Positions 35,486 through 45,295 of a stretch of DNA of 64,000 nucleotides are shown here, one piece after another. The notes beneath the pieces were generated by a model, which was not told where the DNA came from, made no database searches, and worked only from the letters and a program-made list of their open reading frames with translations. How positions within the stretch are numbered: position 1 is the stretch's first letter; every line of letters begins with the position of its first letter. Origin of the DNA: a bacterium (GTDB taxonomy: Bacteria > Auribacterota > UBA3054); contig JAFZXZ010000032.1 in assembly GCA_017616555.1 (NCBI GenBank), positions 241,862 to 305,861 on the forward strand, given 5' to 3'. The translations under genes and the position numbers were made by a program.

Positions 35486-36114
35486 CGGAAAAGGAAAGAA
35501 AAGCAAGCGTCATCAAAGCTGTAAAAGCCGCTTATCCCAAAGCGGGCTGCTCCTTGAAACACAAAGGGGTTTGGCAGCTTATGGTCGCCACGATCCTTTC
35601 AGCCCAATGCACAGACGAGCGCGTAAACCTGACGACGCCAAATCTTTTCAAAGCTTACCCCACGCCCAAAGCCATGGGCGTTGCCAAACAGGAGGACGTT
35701 GAAAAACTTATCCGTTCCTGCGGCTTTTACAAAAACAAAGCCAAAAACATTATCGCCGCTTCAAAAGTGATTGCGGAAAACTACAAAGGCCGCGTTCCGA
35801 AAACCATGGAAGAATTGACAACGCTTCCGGGAGTGGCCAGGAAGACCGCCAACGTTGTCTTAGGCACAGGCTACGGCATCAACGACGGCATAGTAGTCGA
35901 TACACACGTAGCAAGGCTCTCAAACAGAATGGGCCTCAGCAAAAACACCGAGCCGGAAAGGATAGAAAAAGACCTGGTTAAAATCGTCCCAAGGGAAGAG
36001 TGGACAGACTTCAGCCACCAGCTTATCGCGCACGGCCGCGCCATCTGCCAGGCCAGAAATACCAAATGCGCCGAGTGTCCGCTAAAATCACTCTGCCCCC
36101 GCAAGGGCGTTTGA
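35482..36114 (+). CDS. nth: Endonuclease III
   Basis: 210 residues. The helix-hairpin-helix with catalytic Lys is LPGVARKTANVVL, the catalytic Asp lies in VVDTHVARLSNRMG, and the 4Fe-4S loop is C-x6-C-x2-C-x5-C (CQARNTKCAECPLKSLCPRK). It removes oxidised pyrimidines in base excision repair and cuts the abasic site. It is the last gene of the tight run from hldD before a gap of 21 bases. Confidence 0.96.
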   Translation: MTEKERKASVIKAVKAAYPKAGCSLKHKGVWQLMVATILSAQCTDERVNLTTPNLFKAYPTPKAMGVAKQEDVEKLIRSCGFYKNKAKNIIAASKVIAENYKGRVPKTMEELTTLPGVARKTANVVLGTGYGINDGIVVDTHVARLSNRMGLSKNTEPERIEKDLVKIVPREEWTDFSHQLIAHGRAICQARNTKCAECPLKSLCPRKGV

Positions 36115-36135
36115 TAAATTTTAGGAGATAAATAA

Positions 36136-38583
36136 ATGAAAAATTTCCTTCTTATCGCTATCGCCATGTTTTTCTTTATGGCTGGAACGACATCTGCTGA
36201 CACTATTGCCACGCAGGAAGTCGCCAATGTCTCAAAATATGTTAAGGGCAAGACCACGCTTAAGCTGAGCGGAACGTTGACTGAAACCGCTATGCAAGCT
36301 CTTGCCGAAGGGGCGACGAGCGTCTCAATCTGCAATAATCTCGGCAGTTGTCTTTCTGTGCCTACGCTGATTCCAGAAAGCAAGAAAGGCTACGGGACAA
36401 AGGCCGGTGGTCAGAAGATCTCTGTAAAATCAAAAAACGGAAAATTCAGTTGGACGGAAAAAGATGTTACAAAGAATTTCGCTTTTGTTGTAGGGACTGA
36501 AACCGTTAAGCCCGACAAAGCCGCATTGAAATCTTCCGGAACGATAGATACGACAGACATCGACAACTTCAAGACACAAAAGGCAACTGTTTTGGACATC
36601 CAGGCCTACGAAAAAGGCCAGGGAAGCGTCGCCGCCTACACCTTTACTCCTGAGATGACAGGCAACGGCTTCAAGCACGCGAATAAAGGCGCGGATCTGC
36701 AAGTTAAGTTTTCCGCCAATGCCAAGGGCAAAGCGACAGCGACATTCAAGCTTCTTCCCAACGCGGCTTCTCCTGCGTTCACAGGAGAATCTCCTGTAGA
36801 TCCTCCTCCGGCAGTGACAAACAGATTGTACATGGTCATCGATCTTTCGGGAGGCCCTGACGCCGAAAGCTATCCGATAAGCTATCTTAATGAAGTTCCG
36901 GAAGGCGGCTGGACGGAGGAATACAAGACCACCAAGATGGTATTAAGTAAGATCAATGCTGGCAAATTCACTATGGGCAGCCCCGATGATGAACTGGGAA
37001 GAGACGATGATGAAGTCCAGCACGAAGTGACTTTGACCAAGCCTTTCTTCGCGGGTGTGTTCGAAGTCACCCAAAAGCAATATGAACTAATAACGGGAAA
37101 CAATCCGGCAAATTATCAGGGAGACGCACGCCCTGTGGAATGCGTTTCATACAAAAAGATACGCGGAAAGGATAAAGGCGCTGGTTGGCCGGATAACAAT
37201 GAAGTCGACGAGGACTCTTTCTTCGGAATTTTGCGTGCCAAGACCGGCTTGGAATTTGATCTTCCCACGGAAGCCCAGTGGGAGTTTGCCTGCAGGGCGG
37301 GCACGACCACCGCTTTGAACAGCGGGAAAAATCTGTCAGACGAGTCTGAATGCGATGAAATGGCGGAAGTAGGCCGCTACTATTACAACCAAAATGACGG
37401 CAAAGGCGGATACACAAATGCTCACACCACCGTCGGTTCGTATCTTCCCAACGCTTGGGGGTTGTATGATATGCACGGAAACGTAAGGGAATGGTGTCTG
37501 GATTGGAAAACCTCATACGACGGAGATGCCACTGATCCGAAGGGCGGAGAAGGACATTCCCGTGTTATCCGGAGCGGGTTCTGTTTCATCCACGCCAGCT
37601 GCTGCCGCTCTGCTTTCCGCTTCCTCCAAAGCCCCGGCTTCGCCGACTACTCCAACGGCTTCCGCGTTTTCTTGACAGGGTCCAATGATCCTCCTACGCC
37701 CCCGGTAGTGACAAACAGATTGTACATGGTAATAGATCTTTCGGGAGGTTCCAGCGCCGAAAGTTATCCGATAAGCTATCTCAATGAAGTTCCTGAAGGC
37801 GGCTGGACGGAGGAATACAAGACCACCAAGATGGTGTTGAGCAAGATCAATGCTGGCAAATTCACCATGGGTAGTCCAAAGGACGAACTGGGAAGATACA
37901 ATGACGAAGTCCAGCATGAAGTGACTTTGACCAAGCCTTTCTTCGCGGGCGTGTTTGAAGTCACCCAAAAGCAATATGAACTAATAATGGGAAACAATCC
38001 GGCGAATTATCAGGGAGACGCACGCCCTGTGGAATACGTTTCATACGATATGATCCGCGGAGCGGAAAAAGGCACGAACTGGCCCGCAAAAAGCGAAGTT
38101 GACGCAACATCGTTCTTTGGTATTCTTCGCTCCAAAACCGGCTTATCATTCGATCTTCCCACGGAAGCACAATGGGAATACGCATGCAGGGCAGGCACGA
38201 CCACTGCCTTGAATAGTGGAAAGAATTTGTCAGACGAGGATCAATGTGATGAAATGAATGAGGTCGGTCGCTGCTATGGCAATATGAATGACGAAAAGGG
38301 CGGATATGATGAGCACACTACCGTCGGTTCGTATCTTCCCAACGCCTGGGGGTTGTATGATATGCACGGAAACGTGTTGGAGTGGTGCCTGGATTGGTAC
38401 CAGTCAGATCTGGGCAGCGATCCGGCCACCGATCCGAAGGGCAATACCGAAGGTCGTTATCGCCTCCTTCGCGGCGGCGGCTGGAACTTCTGCGCCAGCG
38501 ATTGCCGCTCTGCTGACCGTGGCGAAGTCACTCCCGGCGAAGTCTACGGCTTTGGCGGGTTTCGTGTTTTCCTAGTTCAATAA
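36136..38583 (+). CDS. Secreted protein with two tandem FGE/SUMF1 (C-type-lectin-like) domains
   Basis: 815 residues with an AGGAG ribosome site and a signal peptide (NFLLIAIAMFFFMAGTTSA). An N-terminal part of about 200 residues is unrecognised. Two formylglycine-generating-enzyme-type domains follow, from residues 227 and 525, with a period of 298 codons. Marks in both are AGKFTMGSP, FEVTQKQYE, DLPTEAQWE, ACRAGTTTALNSGKN, NAWGLYDMHGNV and GFRVFL. The first ~110 residues of the two copies differ at only about seven positions, while the C-terminal 35 residues differ strongly. This secreted FGE/CLec fold is often a ligand-binding scaffold rather than a sulfatase activator. The C-terminal segments resemble the variable regions of retroelement-diversified proteins. 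Confidence 0.85.
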   Translation: MKNFLLIAIAMFFFMAGTTSADTIATQEVANVSKYVKGKTTLKLSGTLTETAMQALAEGATSVSICNNLGSCLSVPTLIPESKKGYGTKAGGQKISVKSKNGKFSWTEKDVTKNFAFVVGTETVKPDKAALKSSGTIDTTDIDNFKTQKATVLDIQAYEKGQGSVAAYTFTPEMTGNGFKHANKGADLQVKFSANAKGKATATFKLLPNAASPAFTGESPVDPPPAVTNRLYMVIDLSGGPDAESYPISYLNEVPEGGWTEEYKTTKMVLSKINAGKFTMGSPDDELGRDDDEVQHEVTLTKPFFAGVFEVTQKQYELITGNNPANYQGDARPVECVSYKKIRGKDKGAGWPDNNEVDEDSFFGILRAKTGLEFDLPTEAQWEFACRAGTTTALNSGKNLSDESECDEMAEVGRYYYNQNDGKGGYTNAHTTVGSYLPNAWGLYDMHGNVREWCLDWKTSYDGDATDPKGGEGHSRVIRSGFCFIHASCCRSAFRFLQSPGFADYSNGFRVFLTGSNDPPTPPVVTNRLYMVIDLSGGSSAESYPISYLNEVPEGGWTEEYKTTKMVLSKINAGKFTMGSPKDELGRYNDEVQHEVTLTKPFFAGVFEVTQKQYELIMGNNPANYQGDARPVEYVSYDMIRGAEKGTNWPAKSEVDATSFFGILRSKTGLSFDLPTEAQWEYACRAGTTTALNSGKNLSDEDQCDEMNEVGRCYGNMNDEKGGYDEHTTVGSYLPNAWGLYDMHGNVLEWCLDWYQSDLGSDPATDPKGNTEGRYRLLRGGGWNFCASDCRSADRGEVTPGEVYGFGGFRVFLVQ
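36814..37677 (+). repeat. Direct repeat copy 1 encoding FGE domain 1
   Basis: First copy of an in-gene duplication with a period of 894 bases. The 5' third is nearly identical to copy 2 at the DNA level, and divergence rises towards the 3' end. The last ~100 bases (from about 37570) form the variable segment. Confidence 0.85.
37708..38580 (+). repeat. Direct repeat copy 2 encoding FGE domain 2
   Basis: Second copy of the 894-base duplication, starting with the same VTNRLYMVIDLSGG coding segment. Its variable 3' segment covers about 38470-38570. The near identity of the 5' parts indicates recent duplication or gene conversion. Confidence 0.85.
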
Positions 38584-38594
38584 AATCTGCCCGA

Positions 38595-39716
38595 TTACTC
38601 GTACATGTGCTCTACGGTATTGGCGTAGTATTCGACGATCTCGGGTTTTACTACGTTGATGGTGTCGCCTTTCCTTTTTAGGATGTTGCGCAGTCTCCAT
38701 GGCATGGCAAGGTGCGGCTTGGCCAGTTTCCAGATGTAGCCTGGGTTGGCGTTCTGATCGACGCCGGGGATCATCTTGTAGCCGTTTTTATAGGCGATGT
38801 TCTTGTCCCTTTCCATTCTTTCGTAGAGTTCGGAGAGGGTGAGGGACTTGTCGTTGCCGATGGCGTGGCAGACTAAGGAAACGGGAGTGAGGACGGTCTC
38901 CTTTATCATGGCTTTCCTGACGCGGTCGCCTAGTTCGTCTAGGTGGCGGAGATCCTCCATGGTTATGTAGATCGGTTCGCCGAAGGAGAAGAGCACTTTT
39001 CCTCTGGCCTGGAGCAGGGCGTGAAGTTTGAAGGAGCTGAGGTCTTTGGCGCGGTAGCGCTTCGACATGCCTTCTTTTTCTTTTATCTTCTCGAGCTGCG
39101 GGAAGACTTCGTCTTCGGTGACGCGCTCGTAGGTTATGCCCATGGGGAGGATGGCCATTTTGCCGTCTTCGTTGATGGCGCGTTTGGCCATGCCGAAGAT
39201 GCCGTGGGCCAGTTTTCCGACTTTGCCGTTGTAGGAGCGCCCGGCCTCGGGGTATATGAGGACCGTTTCGGATTTGCCGAAGATCTCTTCGGTCAGATAA
39301 TCGTAGAAAGTCTTGAGATAGATGATGTTCTCTTTCTTTCTGAGATTCTCTTCCTTGATGCGTTCGCGGTCAAGGCAGATGCCTTTGACCTTCGGCAGCA
39401 TTTTCTTGAAGTAGCCGTGGAAAAGATTCTTCCCGGCGACAGTGCAGGGGTAGTAGCCGATGGCTTCCAAAAGAACGCAGTCGATGAGCAGGTAATCGAG
39501 GTGGCTCTTGTGAGTGGCGCTGATGATTACGGGGACGCTCCTTGGGATCGTCTTGAAATTCTCTATGCCGCGCAGCATTATGTGCTTGATGCCGGTCTTA
39601 GCGATAGTCAGGATCACCCGCCTGATGTAATAAGAGTACTTCTTATCGTAATGGTGGCGGATCTCGTCTCTGAATTTGGCTTCCAGCTCTTCTCTGGAAA
39701 GATTTGATGTATCCAC
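38595..39716 (-). CDS. PlsB/PlsC-type glycerophospholipid acyltransferase
   Basis: 373 residues from a GTG start at 39716 with no clear ribosome site. The acyltransferase motif I (H-x4-D) is ATHKSHLDYLLID, motif II lies near GICLDRERIKEEN, and motif III is LIYPEAGRSYNGKVG, as in PlsB/PlsC glycerol-3-phosphate or lysophosphatidate acyltransferases. It should transfer fatty acyl groups to glycerol phosphate or a lysolipid at the inner membrane, although no long membrane helix is obvious. It is a lone minus-strand gene, convergent with the FGE-domain gene and divergent from dnaE. Confidence 0.8.
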   Translation of the reverse strand: MDTSNLSREELEAKFRDEIRHHYDKKYSYYIRRVILTIAKTGIKHIMLRGIENFKTIPRSVPVIISATHKSHLDYLLIDCVLLEAIGYYPCTVAGKNLFHGYFKKMLPKVKGICLDRERIKEENLRKKENIIYLKTFYDYLTEEIFGKSETVLIYPEAGRSYNGKVGKLAHGIFGMAKRAINEDGKMAILPMGITYERVTEDEVFPQLEKIKEKEGMSKRYRAKDLSSFKLHALLQARGKVLFSFGEPIYITMEDLRHLDELGDRVRKAMIKETVLTPVSLVCHAIGNDKSLTLSELYERMERDKNIAYKNGYKMIPGVDQNANPGYIWKLAKPHLAMPWRLRNILKRKGDTINVVKPEIVEYYANTVEHMYE

Positions 39717-39816
39717 TTTTTAATTATTTATGTTGATTATTCTATATTCTATCAAAATGCCCTTTCGGATTGTTAGGGAAATTTTCTATTGGCGTGAAAG
39801 TTGGAGCGATTTAAGG

Positions 39817-39822
39817 TATAAT
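39817..39822 (+). promoter_or_regulatory. -10 box of dnaE, very close to the start codon
   Basis: TATAAT ends 13 bases before the dnaE ATG, so transcription would begin only about 6 bases before the ATG. No ribosome binding site fits in between. The -35 is weak (GTGAAA at 17-base spacing). Confidence 0.5.
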
Positions 39823-39835
39823 ATGAATATAAGTT

Positions 39836-42800
39836 ATGTCTTTTGTACATTTACATACCAGATCGGAATTTTCCCTCTTGGGCAGCGCCCTGCGCATCAA
39901 AGATATGGTAAAGGCGGCTGCGGATCAGAAGATGCCGGCTTTGGCCCTGACAGACCATATGAATATGTCGGGCGCCGTCAGGTTCTACGATTCCTGCATG
40001 GAAGCCGGCGTTTTGCCTGTTTTGGGCGTTGAGGCGGAAATTGAGCCTTTTTGCGAAAAGGCAGTTGGCGGCGAGGAGCTTGATGCTCCTGAAGTGAAAA
40101 GCTTCACTGTCGTCATCCTGGCCAAGAACAACGAGGGTTACAGAAAGCTCTGCCAAATTTTGAGCGACGCTTACGCGGCGGCCGGGGACGGAAGCGCGCC
40201 AATTGTCAGGAAGGAGCAGCTCAAAGATGCGGGAGGAGATCTCATTTTCCTGACCGGCGGAAAGGACGGGGAAATTTACAGCTTGCTTTTGAAAGGCGCC
40301 GTTCTTGAAGCGACGGAAGTCTTGGGGGAATATGTGAGACTCTTCGGAAAAGGAAACGTTTACCTGGAATTGCAGGATCACGGGTTTGACGGGGAGGCGG
40401 AATTAATTAAAAGCGCAACGGACTTAGCCAAGACTTTGGGGATCCCTGTCGTTGCGACGAATGAATGCAAATATTTGAAAAAAGAGGACGCCGGCATCCT
40501 TGGGCTTCTTGAAGCGATAGATCAGGGAAGGACGGTGGACGACCCCAGGGAACTGACGCCCAAGAACAACCAGTATTATTTCCGCTCCGCTGAAGAGATG
40601 CGCACGCTTTTCCAGAATTATCAGGAAGCCTGCGACAACACTCTTTCCATTGCCGACGTCTGTCATGTGGAACTGAATCCCGAGAGAAGAACGGAACTGC
40701 CGAGGTTTCCTCTTCCTGGCGGAGGATCGGCCGACGAGGTCCTGGAAAAGGAGGCTTACGCCGGGCTCGTGAAACTCTATCCTTTCATCCTTACTGGAAG
40801 CGACGCGGAAAAGGCTATGAAGGTCAGGGGCCGCTTCGATTATGAACTCGACATCATCAAGAGGCTGGGCTTCTCAGATTACTTCCTTATCGTTGCCGAT
40901 TACGTGCGCTTTGCGAAATCAAACGGCATACCGGTAGGCCCCGGCAGGGGCTCGGCGGTCGGCAGCCTGGTTTCCTACTCACTCGGCATAACGGAGATCG
41001 ATCCTTTGGAATACGATCTCTATTTCGAGCGCTTCCTCAATCCCAGCCGCCGTAAGATGCCGGATATCGACATGGACTTCTGCGAAAGGAGAAGGGGAGA
41101 AGTCATCGACTATATCAGGTCCCGTTTCGGATCTGACCGCGTGGCCCAGGTCGCTACTTTTTCAACGCTGCGAGCCAGGGCGGCTTTGCAGGACTGCGCG
41201 CGCGTACTTAAAACGCCGGCGGGTACTGTTGAGAAGCTCGGCGTCGCCCTTGACCGCTTCGCCAAAGACAGCGGCCTGAAGTTCGGCCTCATTCGGGAAG
41301 CGAGGATGAAGTGCGAGGAAGTCAGGCGCATGCTTAGGGAAGGGGACAATTCGCTTCTGGCTCTGCTTTACGCCGCCGAAAAGATCGAGGATCTTCCCAG
41401 GAACGTTTCTTTGCACGCTGCGGCGGTCGTGATAGCGCCGGAGCCTTTGAAGAACAGGATCCCGCTTTTCGGAAGCGAGAATGACACGAGGACGCAGTGC
41501 GACATGTACGCCGTGGAGCGCATGGGCCTTCTGAAGATGGACGTCCTTGGCTTGAGGACGCTGACTATTATGGAGGACATGAGAGTCCTTTGCGAAGAGT
41601 CTGGGGAAAAAATCGTATGGAACGATATTCCCTTAGACGACCAAGAGGCTCTCGAACTCATCGGCAGAGGCGACACGATCGGCATTTTCCAACTTGAAAG
41701 CGAAGGCATGAAGCGCGTTTTGAGAAGGTTGAAACCGAGGTCATTCAAGGACATCATCGCTGTCTTGGCGCTCTACCGTCCCGGCCCCATGCAGTACATC
41801 GATTCTTTCATCGCCCGCCACAACGGCGAGGAGGAAGTTGCCTACACCCATCCCAAGCTGCAAAAAGTCCTAAAAGAGACTTACGGCATCATGCTCTATC
41901 AGGAACAGGTCATGCAGGCGCTGCATTTGATCTTAGGCTACACCATGGCGAACGCCGACATTTTCCGGCAGATCATGTCGAAGAAGAAGGTCGCCCAGAT
42001 GGAGAAGGAGCGGGAGAAATTCATGCAGGCGGCCCAGAACAAAAAGATCGATCCTTTCGTGGCGGAGAAACTCTACGGCGACATAGCGAGTTTCGCAGGC
42101 TACGGCTTCAACAAATCGCACGCCGCGGCCTACGCTTTGATAGCCTACAGGATGGCTTACATGAAAGCCCACTTCCCGGCGCACTTCTGCGCCGCGCTTT
42201 TGAACGCGCACCTAGGAGACCATGAATTCATTTCCAGAACGATAAGGGAGATGGGCTCCATGGGCTTTAAGTTCGCCCCGCCCGACGTGAACGCTTCCTC
42301 CGTTTACAACAGCGCTGCAAACGATGCGGGCGAATGGGTCATGTCCTTCGGCTTGGTCGGGATCAGGAACGTCGGCGAAAAACTGGCGGAGGCAATCGTA
42401 AAAGAAAGGGCGCAGGGAAAATTCACTTCGCTTGACAATTTCTGCCTGCGCATAGAAAGGCGCCTCTTGCAGCCCGCCGCTGTCGAGAACATGATCAAAG
42501 CCGGCTGCTTCGACTTTACGAACGTTTCCCGTTCGGAACTGACGCTTCTGGCGAATGACCTTTTGTCCAGTTGGGAATCCAAGAACGAGAGCTCCCTCCA
42601 GCGTTCCTTCTTCTCCGTTAAGCAGGAGAAGAGCAAAGAGGATGAATGGACTTCCGAAGAGAAGCTGCGCTATGAAAAGGAAGTCCTGGGCGTTTACGTG
42701 TCCGACCATCCCCTCAACGCCTGGGGAGAGCTTTTCAAAGGGAAAGTTACGCTGAGCTCCGACCAGCTGAAAGAAACGGCTGAGAGGGAGCCGGGAAAGA

Positions 42801-43081
42801 TCGTCGTCATGGGCGGCGTGGTGAACAGCGTAAGGAAGCGCATCAACCGCAAAGGCGGAATATATCTTGTCCTGGGCATGGAGGATCTCGGCGGACAATT
42901 TGAGGTAATGGTCTGGGACACCCTGGCGGAAGAGATGTCAAAAAAGGCGAAAGCGAACGAAGTCTGGTTCCTTAAAGGGTGCGTCAAAGCCGCGAGGGAC
43001 TTGAGGCCGCCTTCCGTCTGGGCCTCGGCTTTCAAGCGTTTTGCGCCCGACGGAACTTTATTGGATCAAAGCAATGCCTGA
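39836..43081 (+). CDS. dnaE: DNA polymerase III alpha subunit
   Basis: 1081 residues, slightly shorter than E. coli DnaE. It has an N-terminal PHP domain (FVHLHTRSEFSLLGS, ALTDHMNMSG), the palm with catalytic Asp residues (PVGPGRGSAVGSLVSY, RKMPDIDMDFCERRRGEVID), the finger region, a tandem HhH region and a C-terminal OB fold (GKIVVMGGVVNSVRKR). SSLQRSFFS between HhH and OB has the Q-x-x-F-F form of a beta-clamp binding site. The enzyme is the main replicative polymerase. The start codon lacks a ribosome binding site and sits just after a TATAAT. Confidence 0.95.
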   Translation: MSFVHLHTRSEFSLLGSALRIKDMVKAAADQKMPALALTDHMNMSGAVRFYDSCMEAGVLPVLGVEAEIEPFCEKAVGGEELDAPEVKSFTVVILAKNNEGYRKLCQILSDAYAAAGDGSAPIVRKEQLKDAGGDLIFLTGGKDGEIYSLLLKGAVLEATEVLGEYVRLFGKGNVYLELQDHGFDGEAELIKSATDLAKTLGIPVVATNECKYLKKEDAGILGLLEAIDQGRTVDDPRELTPKNNQYYFRSAEEMRTLFQNYQEACDNTLSIADVCHVELNPERRTELPRFPLPGGGSADEVLEKEAYAGLVKLYPFILTGSDAEKAMKVRGRFDYELDIIKRLGFSDYFLIVADYVRFAKSNGIPVGPGRGSAVGSLVSYSLGITEIDPLEYDLYFERFLNPSRRKMPDIDMDFCERRRGEVIDYIRSRFGSDRVAQVATFSTLRARAALQDCARVLKTPAGTVEKLGVALDRFAKDSGLKFGLIREARMKCEEVRRMLREGDNSLLALLYAAEKIEDLPRNVSLHAAAVVIAPEPLKNRIPLFGSENDTRTQCDMYAVERMGLLKMDVLGLRTLTIMEDMRVLCEESGEKIVWNDIPLDDQEALELIGRGDTIGIFQLESEGMKRVLRRLKPRSFKDIIAVLALYRPGPMQYIDSFIARHNGEEEVAYTHPKLQKVLKETYGIMLYQEQVMQALHLILGYTMANADIFRQIMSKKKVAQMEKEREKFMQAAQNKKIDPFVAEKLYGDIASFAGYGFNKSHAAAYALIAYRMAYMKAHFPAHFCAALLNAHLGDHEFISRTIREMGSMGFKFAPPDVNASSVYNSAANDAGEWVMSFGLVGIRNVGEKLAEAIVKERAQGKFTSLDNFCLRIERRLLQPAAVENMIKAGCFDFTNVSRSELTLLANDLLSSWESKNESSLQRSFFSVKQEKSKEDEWTSEEKLRYEKEVLGVYVSDHPLNAWGELFKGKVTLSSDQLKETAEREPGKIVVMGGVVNSVRKRINRKGGIYLVLGMEDLGGQFEVMVWDTLAEEMSKKAKANEVWFLKGCVKAARDLRPPSVWASAFKRFAPDGTLLDQSNA

Positions 43082-43289
43082 AATAAAAAAATACAAGTGC
43101 GCTCTTTGCAAAAAAGAGTACGTGCGGTCAAATGACAAAGCTAAAGACTATTTTCCTTTCTGCTCCGAACGCTGCCGCCTTATGGACCTTGGCAGCTGGC
43201 TGAAAGAGGAATACGTTACCAGCCGTCCTCTGAAAGAGGAGGAGCTAGTTGAGCTGGCGAACGCCGAGGGCAAAGAGCAAGGGGAATGA
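43074..43289 (+). CDS. yacG: YacG-family zinc protein (DNA gyrase inhibitor type)
   Basis: 71 residues from the ATG at 43074, overlapping the dnaE end by 8 bases. The zinc ligands are CALCKKEY and [18 protein letters not shown], which closely matches YacG. In E. coli, YacG binds GyrB and blocks gyrase from binding DNA. Here the gene is tied to dnaE and uvrB (4-base overlap), which suits a replication or repair setting. Confidence 0.88.
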   Translation: MPEIKKYKCALCKKEYVRSNDKAKDYFPFCSERCRLMDLGSWLKEEYVTSRPLKEEELVELANAEGKEQGE

Positions 43290-45295
43290 GCGAAGCGCTG
43301 TTTGAATTGAATTCGCCCTACGCCCCCATGGGCGACCAGGTGAAGGCCATAACAGACCTTTCCGAAGGCGTGGAGCGCGGGCTCAGGTCGCAGACGCTTT
43401 TGGGCGTCACCGGCTCCGGCAAGACTTTCACCATGGCGAACATTATAGCGAGGGCGGGAAGACCGACGCTCATTCTGGCGCCCAACAAAACGCTGGCGGC
43501 GCAGTTGTACGGTGAGATGATGCGGCTTTTTCCCAAGAACGCCGTGGAGTACTTCGTCTCATACTACGACTATTTCCAGCCGGAAGCCTACATTCCTGTT
43601 TCGGACACTTACATTGAGAAAAGCTGCGACCGCAACGATCTTTTGGACAGGCTGCGTTTGTCCGCGACTCGCTCTCTTCTGACGAGGAGGGACGTGATCG
43701 TCGTCGCTTCCGTCTCCTGCATCTACGGCCTATCGAAGCCCGAGACCTACCTTGAGATGAGGCAGAGCGTGGCCGTTGGCGACGTTATCGACCAGCACGC
43801 TTTTTTGAAGTCGCTCGTCGCCATGCAGTACCAGCGCAACGACGAGGATTTCCACCGCGGGACTTTCAGGGTGAAGGGAGACACTATCGACATCTTCCCG
43901 GCTTACGAGGACAAGGAGTATCTCTCCATCTCGCTTTTCGGCGAGGAAGTGGAAAGCTTAAGGCTCTGCGACGAGCTGACGCGCCAGACTCTGAGGCACA
44001 CCGATTCTTTCACCATCTATCCCGCTTCCCATTACGCCACCAGCGCCGAGATCATGCGCCTTTCCATAATGGAGATAAAGGAAGACCTGGAAAAAAGATT
44101 GGAGGAGTTCAAGCGGGAAGGAAAACTCCTGGAGGCCCAGCGCCTTCTTCAGCGCGTGACGCACGACGTCGAGATGATGGAGGAGATGGGCTTCTGCTCA
44201 GGAATCGAGAACTACTCGCGCTACCTAGACCGCAGGAAAGAAGGGGAGATGCCCTACACGCTTCTTGATTATTTCCCGAAGGACTGGCTGATGCTTATCG
44301 ACGAAAGCCATATCAGCGTTCCTCAGCTTGGCGGCATGAGCAGGGGAGACGCGGCCAGGAAGGAGACGCTGGTTCGCTACGGTTTCCGGCTTCCCGCTGC
44401 CAAGGACAACCGGCCTCTGCGCTTCGAGGAGATAAAGGAGAAGCTGAACCAGGTCATCTACGTTTCCGCAACGCCCGGGGAATACGAACTCACTCTTTCC
44501 AAAAAAGAAGCGGAGGAGAAAAAGGTTGCTTTCCATGTTCCCGTGGAACAGGTCATCCGCCCAACCGGTCTACTCGATCCCATACTCGAAGTCAGGCCTT
44601 CCAAGACGCAGGTCACTGACGTTATTGGCGAGATAAGGAAACGCGTGGAGGCGGGCGAACGCACGCTCATTACCGTGCTGACGAAACGCATGGCGGAGGA
44701 ATTGACCGATTACCTGATTGGAGAAGACATCAAGGTCACGTATCTCCATTCCGACATCGACACGATGGAAAGGACAGAAGTGATCAACAGTCTCAGAAAA
44801 GGCGAAGTGGACGTTTTGGTCGGCATCAATCTTTTGCGGGAGGGTCTCGACCTTCCGGAAGTGACGCTCGTCGCAATTTTCGACGCCGACCAGGAGGGTT
44901 TCCTGCGTTCCACGCGTTCCCTTATCCAGACCATTGGCCGCGCCGCCAGGAACATCAAGGGACACGTCATACTTTACGCCGACCAGATGACGGAAGCATT
45001 GCGTGACGCCATCAGCGAAACGGAAAGACGCCGGGCGATCCAGGAGGACTACAACATAAAGAACGGCGTTATTCCCAGAACAGTCTGGAAAGAGATCGAC
45101 GCGCCCTTGCGCGACATGGTTGAGGCGGATTACATCGACCCCTCCAAAGACGCTATTGAAAACATGCTCCGCGACCGCAGGAAAGGCAGCGGGGAGAAAA
45201 CTAAGAACTCAAAAAGAAAATTTTTGGCGCGTCGCGCCAAATCGAGAAAAATACTGGATAAAATAAAAGGCGAAACAGAAGAGGAGATATGCTGA
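43286..45295 (+). CDS. uvrB: Excinuclease ABC subunit B
   Basis: 669 residues. It has Walker [11 protein letters not shown], the damage-binding beta-hairpin ([12 protein letters not shown]), [13 protein letters not shown], helicase motifs V and VI ([23 protein letters not shown]), and the linker to the C-terminus. The usual C-terminal UVR/UvrC-binding motif is not clear; the end is a basic tail ([17 protein letters not shown]). UvrB verifies DNA damage in nucleotide excision repair. It overlaps yacG by 4 bases and the M24 peptidase gene by 7. Confidence 0.96.
   Translation: MSEALFELNSPYAPMGDQVKAITDLSEGVERGLRSQTLLGVTGSGKTFTMANIIARAGRPTLILAPNKTLAAQLYGEMMRLFPKNAVEYFVSYYDYFQPEAYIPVSDTYIEKSCDRNDLLDRLRLSATRSLLTRRDVIVVASVSCIYGLSKPETYLEMRQSVAVGDVIDQHAFLKSLVAMQYQRNDEDFHRGTFRVKGDTIDIFPAYEDKEYLSISLFGEEVESLRLCDELTRQTLRHTDSFTIYPASHYATSAEIMRLSIMEIKEDLEKRLEEFKREGKLLEAQRLLQRVTHDVEMMEEMGFCSGIENYSRYLDRRKEGEMPYTLLDYFPKDWLMLIDESHISVPQLGGMSRGDAARKETLVRYGFRLPAAKDNRPLRFEEIKEKLNQVIYVSATPGEYELTLSKKEAEEKKVAFHVPVEQVIRPTGLLDPILEVRPSKTQVTDVIGEIRKRVEAGERTLITVLTKRMAEELTDYLIGEDIKVTYLHSDIDTMERTEVINSLRKGEVDVLVGINLLREGLDLPEVTLVAIFDADQEGFLRSTRSLIQTIGRAARNIKGHVILYADQMTEALRDAISETERRRAIQEDYNIKNGVIPRTVWKEIDAPLRDMVEADYIDPSKDAIENMLRDRRKGSGEKTKNSKRKFLARRAKSRKILDKIKGETEEEIC

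Noticed and set aside
36136-38583. True sulfatase-activating enzyme
   Set aside because: The protein is secreted, has two diverged domains and no sulfatase gene nearby; a binding scaffold is more likely.
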